Positions 1 through 9,856 of a DNA stretch of 64,000 nucleotides are shown in pieces. This DNA comes from Larkinella rosea. GTDB taxonomy: Bacteria > Bacteroidota > Bacteroidia > Cytophagales > Spirosomataceae. Within the stretch, counting starts at the first letter, position 1. The number at the start of each line of letters is the position of its first letter. The stretch lies in NCBI RefSeq assembly GCF_003858635.1, contig NZ_RQJO01000008.1:1701194-1765193 (forward strand), in the 5' to 3' direction. A model generated the notes under the pieces. The model ran no database searches. It had not been told where the DNA came from and worked only from the letters and a program-made list of their open reading frames with translations. Both the position numbers and the translations under genes were made by a program.

Positions 1-1127
1 ACGGCCCGGATTCGGTAATAATACCGGGTATTGGGGGTCAGATTCGGGTCCGTGTGCGTCGTCGCGTTTCCGGCCGGTTCCGCTACTTTCTGCCAGTTAT
101 CCGTTCCGTTCGGGCTGCGTTCCAGTTCATACCGGGTCGCTCCCGCAACGCCCGCCCAACTCAGACTGATCTGGGTGGTAGACGTTGCCGTCGCCGTGAG
201 GTTTTGCGGAGCCCCGACGGGCGGAGCCTGGGTGGTGGCACACTGCGGCTCCGTAAAAACACTGGCCCCGACTCCGTTGATGGCCCGAACGCGGTAGCAA
301 TATTGACGGCTGGCCGCCAGGCCCTGATCGCTGAAGGTGGTGGAATTGACGCCCAGATCCGCAATTTTTGAAAAACCGCCTGTTGGATTATCGGCGCGCT
401 CGATCTGAAAACCGGTTTCATTGTTCGAAACGTCGGCCCATTGCAGGTTAATTTGAGACGAAGAAACCGCATTGACGGATAAACGGGCCGGCGGTTCGGG
501 TGCCGTTTGTTGGGTGGTGGCGCAGACGGTATTGGAATAGTCGTGGCCGCTTTCAATAATCCGGTAACAATATTCGGTGTTTGTTGCTAAATCGTTGTCG
601 GTGTATTGCCCGTAATCGCCCAGTGTGGACGTGATTTTGCTCCAGCCGCCGGTTTGTCCCGTCCGTCGTTCGATGTCGATTCCCGATTCTTTGCCGAAAG
701 GAGTCCAGCTTAGGCGGATGGAGCGGCTGCCGGTGGCCTGAGCCTGCAAATTGGTAACATTCGTCGGAGTCAGATTGGCTGTGGCGCAAACGGCACTGGC
801 ATACGGGGAAGTGATCGATCCGGTTCGCGCCCGAACCTGATAACAATATTGGATACCGCCCACAACGCCGTTATCGGTAAAGGTTGGCGTTCGGCTGTAG
901 GCAATAGTTTGTAATAAATTAAACGGGCCACCCGGTTTTTCTCCGCGTTCGATCTGGTAATCGGTCGGCGTAAGGCCCGAACCGTTGTTCCAGGTAAGTC
1001 GGATACCGTTCCCCTGAGCAGCAGCCGCCAGGCCGGTAGGAACGCCCGGAGCCTGGCCGAAAACGGGCCAACTGGCGATCAGTGCCAGCAAAAGCGCTCC
1101 AAAAACCGGTCGTTGAAAATGCTTCAT
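1..1127 (-). CDS. FN3-repeat exported protein, C-terminus outside window
   Basis: The gene begins at ATG 1127 and stays open to the window edge, so only the first 375 or so residues are visible. The start gives a signal peptide (MKHFQRPVFGALLLALIA, cleavage probably after VFGQA). The rest is about four fibronectin type III repeats of about 90 residues. Each carries an SW or RLSWT strand, an IER strand and a YCYRVRA-type strand near its end, with cysteines in YCY and ICAT/VCAT positions that recur from repeat to repeat. It starts only 5 bases after the stop of the preceding gene, so it is the fourth visible gene of the minus-strand operon that begins with the beta-barrel gene. The role is probably surface adhesion or a structural spacer; no enzyme domain is seen. 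A T9SS sorting domain could lie in the missing C-terminus. Confidence 0.85.
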   Translation of the reverse strand, partial: MKHFQRPVFGALLLALIASWPVFGQAPGVPTGLAAAAQGNGIRLTWNNGSGLTPTDYQIERGEKPGGPFNLLQTIAYSRTPTFTDNGVVGGIQYCYQVRARTGSITSPYASAVCATANLTPTNVTNLQAQATGSRSIRLSWTPFGKESGIDIERRTGQTGGWSKITSTLGDYGQYTDNDLATNTEYCYRIIESGHDYSNTVCATTQQTAPEPPARLSVNAVSSSQINLQWADVSNNETGFQIERADNPTGGFSKIADLGVNSTTFSDQGLAASRQYCYRVRAINGVGASVFTEPQCATTQAPPVGAPQNLTATATSTTQISLSWAGVAGATRYELERSPNGTDNWQKVAEPAGNATTHTDPNLTPNTRYYYRIRA

Positions 1128-1132
1128 GCGGA

Positions 1133-3118
1133 TCATTTGCGGGGTGTGGCTTTAACGATTTCACTGTTCAGTTGCTGGCCGGTCTGGCTGATGGCGACTA
1201 CGGCGATTTCGTAGTTAGCACCGGTTTCCCAATCGGTCAGCTCGGCCCGGGCTTCGGTCAGCAAGGGTGTTACGGCCCGGAACGTTTCGCCCTGATCGCG
1301 GGCCAGCACGCGATAGCCCGCAAAATCGGCAGGTTGTGGAGGCTGACTCCAGCTCACCAGCAGCTTCTTTTCCCGTTCGTCCAATCGTACTTTTACGTCT
1401 TTCGGAGCCGTCAGCGGGTTTTTACCGACCAGTTCAACGATCTTCGGCAATGACGGTTTGGACTGGTTCCCGGCGCTGTCGGTCGCCAAAATCGCGTAAC
1501 TGTAAAGACCGCGCGACACTTTTTGATCCGTAAACCGACGATTTGCCGTGCGCCCGATCACCTGGAACGTGGGTTGCCGATCCGACTCGTTTCGGCGCAT
1601 CACCTGATAAATTCGTACCTCGTCGGCATCGGGAGAAGTCCATTCCAGCCGGACTGAATCGGCCGCAAAAACCGGAGGTAACAACATCGGCGCTCGCGGA
1701 GCCAGCCGATCGGGCAACCGCACTGTCTGCAGGGCGGGCACGCTTTCGTTATCACTCTGATCGACAGCTGTAATTCGGTAATAAAAAACGTTGCGGTTGG
1801 TGCGGGGAAGTGTGTCCCGAAAAACCGTACCCGCCAGCGGTTTGAGTTGCAATTGGGCGTAATTGTCGGGTTTGTCTTCCAGCGCACGGTAGACGAAATA
1901 GCCTTTCAGATCGGTTTCCTGATTGGCCCGCCAATTGAGCGCGACATGACCCATCGTATCGGTTTGCACCGTCAGACCAGCGGGCAGAGCCGGAGGGGTC
2001 AGGTCGGGGTGCGTGACTTGAATCGGCGACGTATTGACGGTGTTACCCGCCTGATCTTCAGTTCGCAGATAATAATAATACGTCGAACCTTCAACGGCAG
2101 TTTCGTCCAGAAACGTGGTGTCGGAAGGAGCCAGCAGGCGCGGCAAAACCGGCTGGAACGGTTTATTGATGGCGGTTCCGCGCAACAGGCGGTAACCAAT
2201 GCAATCGCGCGACGAAGACGGTTTCCAGCTTAAGCGAACGCCTAGTTTATCAATCCGGCCCCGCAAATCGGCCGCTCCGGCGGGTAGGTCCATGTCCTTG
2301 ACGGTCAGCCAGACGGCCTGACTTTGCTCCCCGGCGTTGACGAACGGGTCGAGCGCAGCAATGTGGTAGTAATACGTTTCGCCCACTTTCAGGGTGCTGT
2401 CCGAATCGGTAAACTGCGTGGAAGGCCGTTTGCCGTTCAGCGCATCAACCACGACGACCGGTTTTTTATTGAGTTTGATTTCACCACCGTTTTCGCGTCG
2501 ACGGTACACGTTGTACGCCAGCACATCCGTGCGAATGTCCCAACTCAGCGCAATCTGACGCGTTTTCTGCTGCACGATTTTCAGGCCCGTTGGCGCGACC
2601 AACGGCTGGTAATCCCCGGCCCGAACGGGCGAACTCATCGCCCAACTGTATTCCTTTCCGTTAAAAACCGCACTCACCGCGTATTCATACGTCTTTCCGG
2701 CCACCACCGTATTGTCTTTGTAATACATTCCGGCAGCCCGCGCAAACTCATTGTCGGTATAAGCATTCATTCCGAATAGCTGAAGGAAAAGCTGCACCTC
2801 GTCTTTTGTCGTGGGCCATTTTTGGGTGAAGTCAAGAAAGTTCCGGCGCGCTTCGGCCACCGCCCCGGGGCCTTTCAGCTCATTGGATGTAATGGCCTGC
2901 AACGGTTTTTCGGACACTTTCTTAAACGTTTTTTCGCCCACCACCCGGCGCAGAATATGGTATTGAACCCGAATCGGAGTTGTCACGATCCACTTGATCT
3001 GAATGGCATTTTCCCGGGGAACCGCCTGGGCGTAGGCCTTCGGCATTTTGTTCTGCGCCCATCCCCAACCAAGGCAAAACAGCATGAAACCGGTCGTTAA
3101 GAGTCCTCGCTTTTTCAT
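1133..3118 (-). CDS. FN3-repeat exported protein, 661 aa
   Basis: A complete gene with an N-terminal signal peptide (MKKRGLLTTGFMLFCLGWGWAQ). After a first domain of about 150 residues that resembles a modified FN3 unit come about five fibronectin type III repeats (roughly residues 175-275, 280-370, 375-465, 470-560 and 565-660). They carry the usual LSW and YYYRI strands, and linkers such as PDLTPPALPAGL that mark domain borders. No C-terminal sorting signal or catalytic motif is visible. The gene lies 21 bases after the stop of the TANFOR-like gene and is presumably cotranscribed with it. It is probably a periplasmic or surface-exposed structural partner of the barrel encoded upstream, but this is inferred only from the operon. 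Confidence 0.85.
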   Translation of the reverse strand: MKKRGLLTTGFMLFCLGWGWAQNKMPKAYAQAVPRENAIQIKWIVTTPIRVQYHILRRVVGEKTFKKVSEKPLQAITSNELKGPGAVAEARRNFLDFTQKWPTTKDEVQLFLQLFGMNAYTDNEFARAAGMYYKDNTVVAGKTYEYAVSAVFNGKEYSWAMSSPVRAGDYQPLVAPTGLKIVQQKTRQIALSWDIRTDVLAYNVYRRRENGGEIKLNKKPVVVVDALNGKRPSTQFTDSDSTLKVGETYYYHIAALDPFVNAGEQSQAVWLTVKDMDLPAGAADLRGRIDKLGVRLSWKPSSSRDCIGYRLLRGTAINKPFQPVLPRLLAPSDTTFLDETAVEGSTYYYYLRTEDQAGNTVNTSPIQVTHPDLTPPALPAGLTVQTDTMGHVALNWRANQETDLKGYFVYRALEDKPDNYAQLQLKPLAGTVFRDTLPRTNRNVFYYRITAVDQSDNESVPALQTVRLPDRLAPRAPMLLPPVFAADSVRLEWTSPDADEVRIYQVMRRNESDRQPTFQVIGRTANRRFTDQKVSRGLYSYAILATDSAGNQSKPSLPKIVELVGKNPLTAPKDVKVRLDEREKKLLVSWSQPPQPADFAGYRVLARDQGETFRAVTPLLTEARAELTDWETGANYEIAVVAISQTGQQLNSEIVKATPRK

Positions 3119-3139
3119 CGCTCGTTGATTTTTAGAAAC

Positions 3140-6100
3140 TTAGCAGCCCCAGCCGATGGTGGAACAATACCCGTCCTTGATCGCTCCCCCCACGGCTTCC
3201 GCGCCCTTGACCACCGCACCCGTTGCATCCTTGAGCAGGTTATAGGCCGTATCCAGTACCTCACCAGCGGCATTGACAATGACCTGCGCCCCGTCCATGA
3301 GCCAGCCGAGAATACCCTCGCAGGGGCCCTGCACCGTTCCATCATCCCGGCACATGTCCTCCGGTCCGCCGTTGGTTCGCATATAGGGCGTCGGGCGTAA
3401 GCCTACGATCAGGTTACAGCCGCCCAAAACCGGGAAGCAGATGCGTTTATTGTAAGCCAGACAGAAGTCGGGCAGCGTCAGCTGGACGCTCTCCGAAACG
3501 TTGGCAAGGTTGTACGAATAATTGCTATACCCGACGTTCAGGTTGATATCGGTGCCAACGCGGGCGTACAAATCCACCGACGGTCGAATGGTTACATCCA
3601 GATCCGCATCCGCACCGGCGGTCAGCGTCGCCCAGGGGTTGGACACAAAAAACTTGCGGGTGTCGATGTTCAGCAGGGTTGCCGCCAGATGCGCCCGAAT
3701 GCCAATACCGCTGGTCGGAATCCAGTCCATGCCGCCGATGGAACCGTTGGTGGCGTAAATCGCGCAGTAAGCTGTAGCAGACGGCGTTAGATCGCCCATG
3801 ATGCCGCAGAGGGCCGTGGCCTTCACCGGCTGTGCGGGCGAACCAACCGAAACCGCAAAACCGCTGGGACCCATGTAAAACGAAGCCGTTCCGGTCATAC
3901 ACACCGCCGTGAAATCGCCTTTCGTCATGTTCACGGTGCCCACAATGGTTTTTTCTTTCGGAGCCATCACAATCACCCCGTAGCCCTGAACACGCGACGT
4001 GCTGGCATCGCCCGTGCCGCCCAACTGTTCCAGGTTGACATCGCCCCGGATGGTAATTTGCTTGGGCGCAAACCCCTGAAATGTTAGTTCAACACCGGTT
4101 TTTCCCCAGAGCAACCGGCCTTTGTCGGCCACCGACTGGATGGGCATGGCGGCAAACAAACCAAAGCTTGTGCCGGCGTCGGGCACGTAGTTATCGTTGA
4201 AAATGGCCGAGGGCTCGCCGACGTGCTTCATGTGGCTGTAAATCCGGCCCTCAAAACCGTAGGCTTCCAGATTCAGAAACAGCGAAATACCGGGTGTATC
4301 CTTGCTTTCGTATTTGAATGCGGCAAACCAGTACTTCACGCCCTGCGCTTTTCCGGCAATGACAGTGGCACCTACCTGCGTATTAACCGGGCTGAAAATG
4401 AGGGCTTTGGTGTCGAGCCGAAAACCGTTGCCGAACGTGGCGTCGTCGGTATAAAGTGTGAAATCGCCCTGATAGTAGGCCGTTCCGGTGCTGAACGAAC
4501 CGTGGATGGTGTTGGCTTTCAGGGGTTTCAGGAACGAGGCCGGGGCCGCGCGTTCGAGGTGGTAACCGGCGGCCCGTTCAGCCTCGGAAACGGTTTCCGC
4601 GCCATCGGCCGAGGGGCCACCGCCTTCGGTTCCGGTGGGCGGGAATGGATCGCTGAACGGAAGGGAGCCCGTAAAGTTGAAATCATCGACCGGCGGTTTG
4701 GCGAAAACAAGGTCGTACAAATACTGATCGTCGGTAACGATTTTCTCGCCCAGCACCAGCTTGCCATTGAACGACAACCGGCACTGTTTGCCGCCCGCTT
4801 CGTCGCTCAGCACGACCCGCGCCAGGTGATAATCCAGGCCGTTGAGGTAAGCGGTTTTCTGTTTGCTGCCGCTGTAATAAGCCTCGGCTTTCTTGTTCTT
4901 GTAATCGCTGACCAGCTCTCCTTTGGGTGTAATGGCCACGTCAATGGCGTCCATCCGAATGTCCCGGGCGTCGAGTCCGCGCGTCGGATTGGTGGCGTTG
5001 TAGGCCGAAATAGCCATGTCGGGGTAAAAATAACCGTCCGCAAAATAACCGCCGTTGGTCTTGACAACGATGCGATCACCCGCCGGTGTGTCCAGCAACG
5101 TCCGTTCGCTTTTGTCAAACGAAATCACGTCCGCTTCGCCCAAACCGTATTTTTCGATCATGATTTGCAGGTAGCCGACGCTGCCGACGAAGGGTACGTA
5201 AACCTGCCCGACCAGGTGCCCGACCTTGAATTCGCTGTTTTTAATAACCGTGATGGCGTCCGTTATTTTGCCCTTGAAACCCAGAAACTTCGTTTGCCAG
5301 TTGAGCCCCTTCCGGTCGGCATTGGTCGATTCGTAGCCTTTGCCCCGGTTGACGACCGGATTAATCGGTACGATGGTCCAGTCGAGTTTGTCGTTGTTAT
5401 AATCCCCGGAGCGCATCCAGAACTCAACCTCCGGGCACGAAACGCCTTTGACCCATTGCGGATACGGTAAATCGCCCGCTTCGAACAGGTCGCCGAGCTG
5501 CACGTTCAGTTTCTGGAACCGTAAGAAAAGCCGCGCCTGATCGTTGACGACCGAAACCGGAACCTGCTGGTCGTCAATCTGGGCCGTAAACGTAATACCG
5601 TCGGATTCCTGAAAAGGCACGATCAACGGAGCCACCTCTTTCCGGCCACTGGGTACCGTAACCGTTCCGTTTAGCCGGGCGACCAGTCTGCCGTTCTGAA
5701 TTTCGAAATACGAGTCGGCGCGCAGGTTCAGGTAAAAACCGCTCAGGTCCGACAACGGGCCTTCATACGCTTTGGAAAACGGAATTTTCAGCGCCGGAGC
5801 TTTTTTAAGTTCGCTGCCGACTGAGGCAATGGGGTACCAGCTACCGGGTACATCGACCGTCAGATTGCCGTCGAAACTGGCGGTTCCCGGTGAGAATGAT
5901 CCGCTTTTGCCCGGTTTGTAACCCGTTAATGTTGTAATCGTGATGGGGCTGTACCAGGTCAATCCGGTTTGGATGGAAGCTTCGTCGCTGCCACCTTTCT
6001 GCAGCCGGTGACTATTCAGTTTTTCATCGAACAACTCGCTGTGGTTGGCCACCAGCCGAATAGCCTGGTACGTCATAGCCGCCGTTCCGCCCGTGTGTGG

Positions 6101-7324
6101 ATCGGTTTTTAGTTTGGCGGTTTTATCATCGACCTGCGCCCCTTTCAGGCTGTTTTCCAATTGGCCGGTGATGACCGTGAAGTCGTAAAAACCGCTCTTG
6201 CCACGCTTCTGACTCTGGTCGTAGGCCAGTGGGCGGATTTTCAGATCACTGAAACTCACCTCGGCCGAAAGCTTCACCGGCGACTTCATGACGAGCGTTC
6301 CAGAGCCCGAAAAATGATCCCGATCCGGATTCGTGATTTTTTTGACGGTAATGGTCTGCCCGCAGAAAATAAGCTCGGTCAGGCCCGAAAGGCTTATCGG
6401 AGATTTAGCGTTGGCCAAAACCGGCGCTTTCAGTGTATCCGCCGGGCCGTACTGAAAGGCGCAAACCGGACTTTTGCCATCGTTGAGCAGGTTCAGCTTG
6501 CCGAATTTATCCACCGCCTGCACCCGCCAGGCATAGCGTTTCCCAACTTTCAGGGGCAAATACTGCGGTCCGTACAGAAACGTGCTGGTCGGCAGATTTT
6601 TGATTTCAATCCCCGACGGCGGCAACGCAATGGCGTCGATAAACACATTCGGATCGACATTCTGAAGCGGCAATTCGACCACGCGCAGGGTGTAGCTGAC
6701 CTGCGTCGGCAGCACACCCGCTGGCGGTGACCAGGTAAAAACCGTTGCCTGGGGCGTGGTCGGCATCACTTCGCTGTCGCAGAACGGAGCAATCAGGATG
6801 GGCGGTTCGATGGCTTTCACCGGAAACGGGGGCGAGCAGCCCAGTGGTTCGCCCGCCGAAAGCGCCTGGCTGGTGCGGTTGTCGAATACCTGCACGCACA
6901 GTTGATAGCTGCCTTCGGGCAGCGGTTTTCCCTGATAAAGCAAGTTTTTGTTCATGCCTTCGACCAGAATCTGGTTCAGGTCGAAAAGCCCTTCGAGGTC
7001 TTTGCGGGTCAGCAGCGTGGTTCCGGGCTGTAAGACGAAGGGAACGGGTGGCCGGTAGTTAGGCAGGGTGCGGATGGAAACGCCGTTGTCGCCGGTTACG
7101 CTGCCCTGCAGGCGGATTTCGAGGGCGCGTGCCGACGGGTTAATCAATCGGATCTGCACCTGCTGGCCCGCTCCGGCGTAATCCTGCAAATAGGCGCTGT
7201 AGGGTGGATTTACGTTGACCAGCACCTGAATCGGCTGGGCGCGAAGGGTTTGTGCCAAACCGATGAGGGAAAGCAGAACCCATAGCGGGGAACGAAGGGC
7301 GGTTTTTTTAAAACGTGATGCCAT
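3140..7324 (-). CDS. large exported TANFOR-like protein, 1394 aa
   Basis: The best start is ATG 7324, two codons inside a TTG-initiated frame. It gives a signal peptide (LWVLLSLIGLAQTLRAQP). Residues about 25-165 look like the TANFOR domain of large Bacteroidota surface proteins (PPYSAYLQDYAG, then an IRLINPS strand and a LPEGSYQLCVQVFD strand). Residues about 170-300 form an FN3-like unit (TVFTWSPP, YAWRVQAVD). The remaining 1000 residues are beta-rich and contain many paired FSG/GSF-type strands, but I recognise no enzyme motif there. Cysteines cluster at the C-terminus (CSTIGWGC). The start overlaps the barrel gene by 17 bases, which suggests translational coupling. The domain name is from memory of the family and needs an HMM search; the length and export signal are directly seen. 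Confidence 0.75.
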   Translation of the reverse strand: MASRFKKTALRSPLWVLLSLIGLAQTLRAQPIQVLVNVNPPYSAYLQDYAGAGQQVQIRLINPSARALEIRLQGSVTGDNGVSIRTLPNYRPPVPFVLQPGTTLLTRKDLEGLFDLNQILVEGMNKNLLYQGKPLPEGSYQLCVQVFDNRTSQALSAGEPLGCSPPFPVKAIEPPILIAPFCDSEVMPTTPQATVFTWSPPAGVLPTQVSYTLRVVELPLQNVDPNVFIDAIALPPSGIEIKNLPTSTFLYGPQYLPLKVGKRYAWRVQAVDKFGKLNLLNDGKSPVCAFQYGPADTLKAPVLANAKSPISLSGLTELIFCGQTITVKKITNPDRDHFSGSGTLVMKSPVKLSAEVSFSDLKIRPLAYDQSQKRGKSGFYDFTVITGQLENSLKGAQVDDKTAKLKTDPHTGGTAAMTYQAIRLVANHSELFDEKLNSHRLQKGGSDEASIQTGLTWYSPITITTLTGYKPGKSGSFSPGTASFDGNLTVDVPGSWYPIASVGSELKKAPALKIPFSKAYEGPLSDLSGFYLNLRADSYFEIQNGRLVARLNGTVTVPSGRKEVAPLIVPFQESDGITFTAQIDDQQVPVSVVNDQARLFLRFQKLNVQLGDLFEAGDLPYPQWVKGVSCPEVEFWMRSGDYNNDKLDWTIVPINPVVNRGKGYESTNADRKGLNWQTKFLGFKGKITDAITVIKNSEFKVGHLVGQVYVPFVGSVGYLQIMIEKYGLGEADVISFDKSERTLLDTPAGDRIVVKTNGGYFADGYFYPDMAISAYNATNPTRGLDARDIRMDAIDVAITPKGELVSDYKNKKAEAYYSGSKQKTAYLNGLDYHLARVVLSDEAGGKQCRLSFNGKLVLGEKIVTDDQYLYDLVFAKPPVDDFNFTGSLPFSDPFPPTGTEGGGPSADGAETVSEAERAAGYHLERAAPASFLKPLKANTIHGSFSTGTAYYQGDFTLYTDDATFGNGFRLDTKALIFSPVNTQVGATVIAGKAQGVKYWFAAFKYESKDTPGISLFLNLEAYGFEGRIYSHMKHVGEPSAIFNDNYVPDAGTSFGLFAAMPIQSVADKGRLLWGKTGVELTFQGFAPKQITIRGDVNLEQLGGTGDASTSRVQGYGVIVMAPKEKTIVGTVNMTKGDFTAVCMTGTASFYMGPSGFAVSVGSPAQPVKATALCGIMGDLTPSATAYCAIYATNGSIGGMDWIPTSGIGIRAHLAATLLNIDTRKFFVSNPWATLTAGADADLDVTIRPSVDLYARVGTDINLNVGYSNYSYNLANVSESVQLTLPDFCLAYNKRICFPVLGGCNLIVGLRPTPYMRTNGGPEDMCRDDGTVQGPCEGILGWLMDGAQVIVNAAGEVLDTAYNLLKDATGAVVKGAEAVGGAIKDGYCSTIGWGC

Positions 7325-9002
7325 AGCCAAGAGTGCCTCGAAATTCGTTATACCGTTGTTCCGCCAAACCGGTGTTAGCGTTTAGGTAAAGTAGCTGGAG
7401 ACTGAAATTCTGTCGTTTGCCCAACTGATAACCGGCATTGGCCGATGCATTGATGATCTGCCCGTTGAGCGATTCGCCCGTTTGCGTTGTTTGCTGGTTG
7501 AGCAGGTAGCTGGCGTTGAGGGCGGTGCTGAGTTTATTCGTCAGAAAGGCTTTGGTCAGGCCGAGCGTGGGGCCGTAGAATTTAGTCTGCATGCCCAGCG
7601 CCAGATCGGCCTGCGTGTAGGAAACCAGCAGATTCGCTCCCAGACCGGTTTTCACCCGCTGGTAGAAGTAGCCGAGGTTCAGGTTCGTATTGGTGTTGTT
7701 AGTAAAAACCGCCGTGTGCTGGTTGAGATCGCTGAGTTGCTGGCGTGTGGCCGACAGCGTGAATAAATTCACCGTTTCTTCATTCTGAATCGTGTAGCGG
7801 GTGTTGACCGTTGCCGAAAAATTGTTCTGCGCCAGCCGAACCGTATCGATGACCGGGCGAATCCCCGCCTGCTGACTAATGCCGTAATTCGAAAGCTGGA
7901 GGTCAATACCAACCTTTGTAGCCGGGTTGTAACTGACGATCAGCGAACCGATGCTGCGGCCTGTGCGGGCGTTTTTATTTTTCGCCAGGTTATCGAACTG
8001 AATCCCATAACTGCCTGAAATCCGGAGTTTTCCCTTCAGAACGGTCAGGTTTGGCACCACGGCGTAGCTTTCAATATCGCTCTGGAAATAGTAGGCGCCC
8101 ATCGTCTGGAAATTCGGATCGATGCGTTTGTACTGGAGCTTGATGCCCGCGTTTTTCGTGCGGTAACCGATGGCGGCCTGTGTGGCCTGCGTCAGTTGGG
8201 TCGAAATCCGGGCGGTGAATAACCTGCCAAATAACCGGGTTACGGCGTTGCGGCCTTCCGCGGATACTTCACTGCTGCGAACGTCGCGGGTGTAGGCACT
8301 CACGGCGGCATCCAGCTCCACCACAAAGTGTTTGATCATCAGCAACCGACTGGTAACGCCGACCACCAGATTTTCGGCGGGTGTGACCGTCTGGGTTGCC
8401 GATTGCGGGACCGAGGCAATGGAACTGGAATCGTCTTTGGCCCGCAGCATGAGCAGATCGACGTAATTCGTGGGTTTTCCATAGCCGAGCTTGAGGGCAT
8501 ACCCCGTGCGCTGGTAAGCCGGAAGGATGTCGGGTTCGGCCAGGTTGGTCGAGATGGCTTTGTTGAACCGTCCGTAAACCGCTCCCAGCCGCAATTTGCC
8601 GGGATTCAGTTCAAAACCGCCCCCCAGAAACGTGTGTCCGGCCAGCGTGAACGGCGAAAAACTGACGTTGCGATACCCCGCGTGAACCGTCGCCCATTTG
8701 TAGGTTGGTGAAACGCCAAACTGGTTGAAGGGTTGGCGGAAGCTGTTACCCTGATTTCCTAAAACTGCCGAGAACGGAAGTGAAATACCACCCGGCAGCG
8801 AAACCGTTACGGAACCGCTCAACCCAACCGGTGAAGGCTGGTTGCGGGCCGCCAGACCGTTCGCGGAGTAAAATCCGGCGTAGGCATTCAGACCGCCCGA
8901 AACCTTGACCGGTTTTGTGGTCGGCGTGGGCGAATCCGTTTGCGCCAGCAGCGAACTCGTCAGGCAACTCCAGCAAGTGGCAAACAGTAGAAGAAAGCGC
9001 AT
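7308..9002 (-). CDS. outer-membrane beta-barrel protein, 564 aa
   Basis: A signal peptide (MRFLLLFATCWSCLTSSLLAQ) is followed by about 540 residues of alternating polar and aromatic strands with G-rich turns (LGAVYGRF, LRISGSYGIQF, TLGYGITF). The last residue is phenylalanine, the usual signal for assembly of outer-membrane barrels by the BAM machinery. There is no plug domain and no TonB box, so it is not a TonB receptor. It is the first gene of the operon that continues with the TANFOR-like and FN3 proteins and may be their membrane anchor or export partner. A promoter lies about 35 bases upstream of the start. The specific function is unknown. Confidence 0.75.
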   Translation of the reverse strand: MRFLLLFATCWSCLTSSLLAQTDSPTPTTKPVKVSGGLNAYAGFYSANGLAARNQPSPVGLSGSVTVSLPGGISLPFSAVLGNQGNSFRQPFNQFGVSPTYKWATVHAGYRNVSFSPFTLAGHTFLGGGFELNPGKLRLGAVYGRFNKAISTNLAEPDILPAYQRTGYALKLGYGKPTNYVDLLMLRAKDDSSSIASVPQSATQTVTPAENLVVGVTSRLLMIKHFVVELDAAVSAYTRDVRSSEVSAEGRNAVTRLFGRLFTARISTQLTQATQAAIGYRTKNAGIKLQYKRIDPNFQTMGAYYFQSDIESYAVVPNLTVLKGKLRISGSYGIQFDNLAKNKNARTGRSIGSLIVSYNPATKVGIDLQLSNYGISQQAGIRPVIDTVRLAQNNFSATVNTRYTIQNEETVNLFTLSATRQQLSDLNQHTAVFTNNTNTNLNLGYFYQRVKTGLGANLLVSYTQADLALGMQTKFYGPTLGLTKAFLTNKLSTALNASYLLNQQTTQTGESLNGQIINASANAGYQLGKRQNFSLQLLYLNANTGLAEQRYNEFRGTLGYGITF

Positions 9003-9036
9003 ACCGCGGAACGTTCAATAGCCTTGGAAACTGGGT

Positions 9037-9083
9037 CAAAGCTACCCTGCGAATCAGCGCACCGCAATCGGATAAATATATGA
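9037..9083 (-). promoter_or_regulatory. promoter and upstream element of the barrel operon
   Basis: On the minus strand the -7 box TAGCTTTG (9037-9044) matches the Bacteroidota consensus TAnnTTTG, with TTG at 9065-9067, 20 bases further upstream. Abutting this is an 18-bp AT-rich element at 9066-9083 (TCATATATTTATCCGATT on the minus strand). It recurs with one mismatch at exactly the same distance from the -7 box of the response regulator gene. A shared operator or UP-like element is likely. Confidence 0.6.
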
Positions 9084-9206
9084 AAGGGAAAATACGGTAA
9101 CTAGAAGGATTGGTGATAAGTGGTTGGCTAACAGAGAATTGATAGTATTTCGTTTCAGTTGGCCAATTTGCCAAATGCGTAGAAAACCGGGTGAGAAGAG
9201 AACCGC

Positions 9207-9833
9207 TTATTTAAACATTCCGGTTTTCAGCGCCTTGACGACAGCTTCGGATTTGGAATTGACGTGGAGTTTTTCGTAAATATTCACAATGTGGGTCCGG
9301 ACGGTGCCCATGCTCATGTGGCAGTGATCGGCGATGAGTTTGTAGGAATCGCCCGCAACGAGTCGTTGAAGCACTTCTTTTTCCTTCTCCGTCAGCGCGT
9401 AGGTGTTGGGTTTCGGCTGCCGAAAGGCTTCCATTACTTTCAGAGCAATCGAGGGCGTCATGGCTGCTCCACCTTCCATCACGTCGCGAATCGATTCAAT
9501 GAGTTTATTCGAAGGGGTTTTTTTGAGCAAATAACCTACGGCTCCGGCCTGAATGGCGGCAAAGATGCGTTCGGTGTCGTCAAAAACCGTCAGCATCAGA
9601 ATCTTAGGAAAAAAGTTATTTTGACGGATTAACTGAACCGCTTCGATCCCTGTGCGGCCGGGCATGTCGATGTCCATCAGGACCACATCCGGCTGATCGC
9701 GTTCAACAGCGGCCACGGCGTTGAGCGCGTTGGGATAATTTCCGATTACAATCAGGTCGTCGGTGGCATCGAAAACCAACTGAAGCGTCTCGCGCAGGGA
9801 GGTATTGTCGTCGAAAATACAAACTCGAATCAT
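9207..9833 (-). CDS. LuxR/NarL-type response regulator, 208 aa
   Basis: The N-terminal receiver has the acidic pair D8-D9, phosphoacceptor D54 (VVLMDIDMPG) and a lysine in YLLKKTP. The C-terminal LuxR helix-turn-helix occupies about residues 145-205 (LTEKEKEVLQRL, MGTVRTHIVNIYEKL). It is a DNA-binding regulator activated by phosphorylation. The histidine kinase with a matching HisKA_3-like core is encoded 72 bases upstream on the same strand, so the two are very probably a cognate pair. The gene nevertheless has its own promoter in that gap. The promoter carries the same upstream element as the barrel operon just downstream on the map, which suggests autoregulation together with control of that operon. 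Confidence 0.93.
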   Translation of the reverse strand: MIRVCIFDDNTSLRETLQLVFDATDDLIVIGNYPNALNAVAAVERDQPDVVLMDIDMPGRTGIEAVQLIRQNNFFPKILMLTVFDDTERIFAAIQAGAVGYLLKKTPSNKLIESIRDVMEGGAAMTPSIALKVMEAFRQPKPNTYALTEKEKEVLQRLVAGDSYKLIADHCHMSMGTVRTHIVNIYEKLHVNSKSEAVVKALKTGMFK

Positions 9834-9856
9834 AGGGAAGGCCGTTATCTGCCGGA

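Noticed and set aside
4223..5470. 415-codon open frame on the plus strand inside the TANFOR-like gene
   Set aside because: It is antisense to a gene with a signal peptide and protein-like composition; its own translation has low-complexity arginine and valine runs and matches nothing. GC-rich codons of the real gene keep the opposite strand open.
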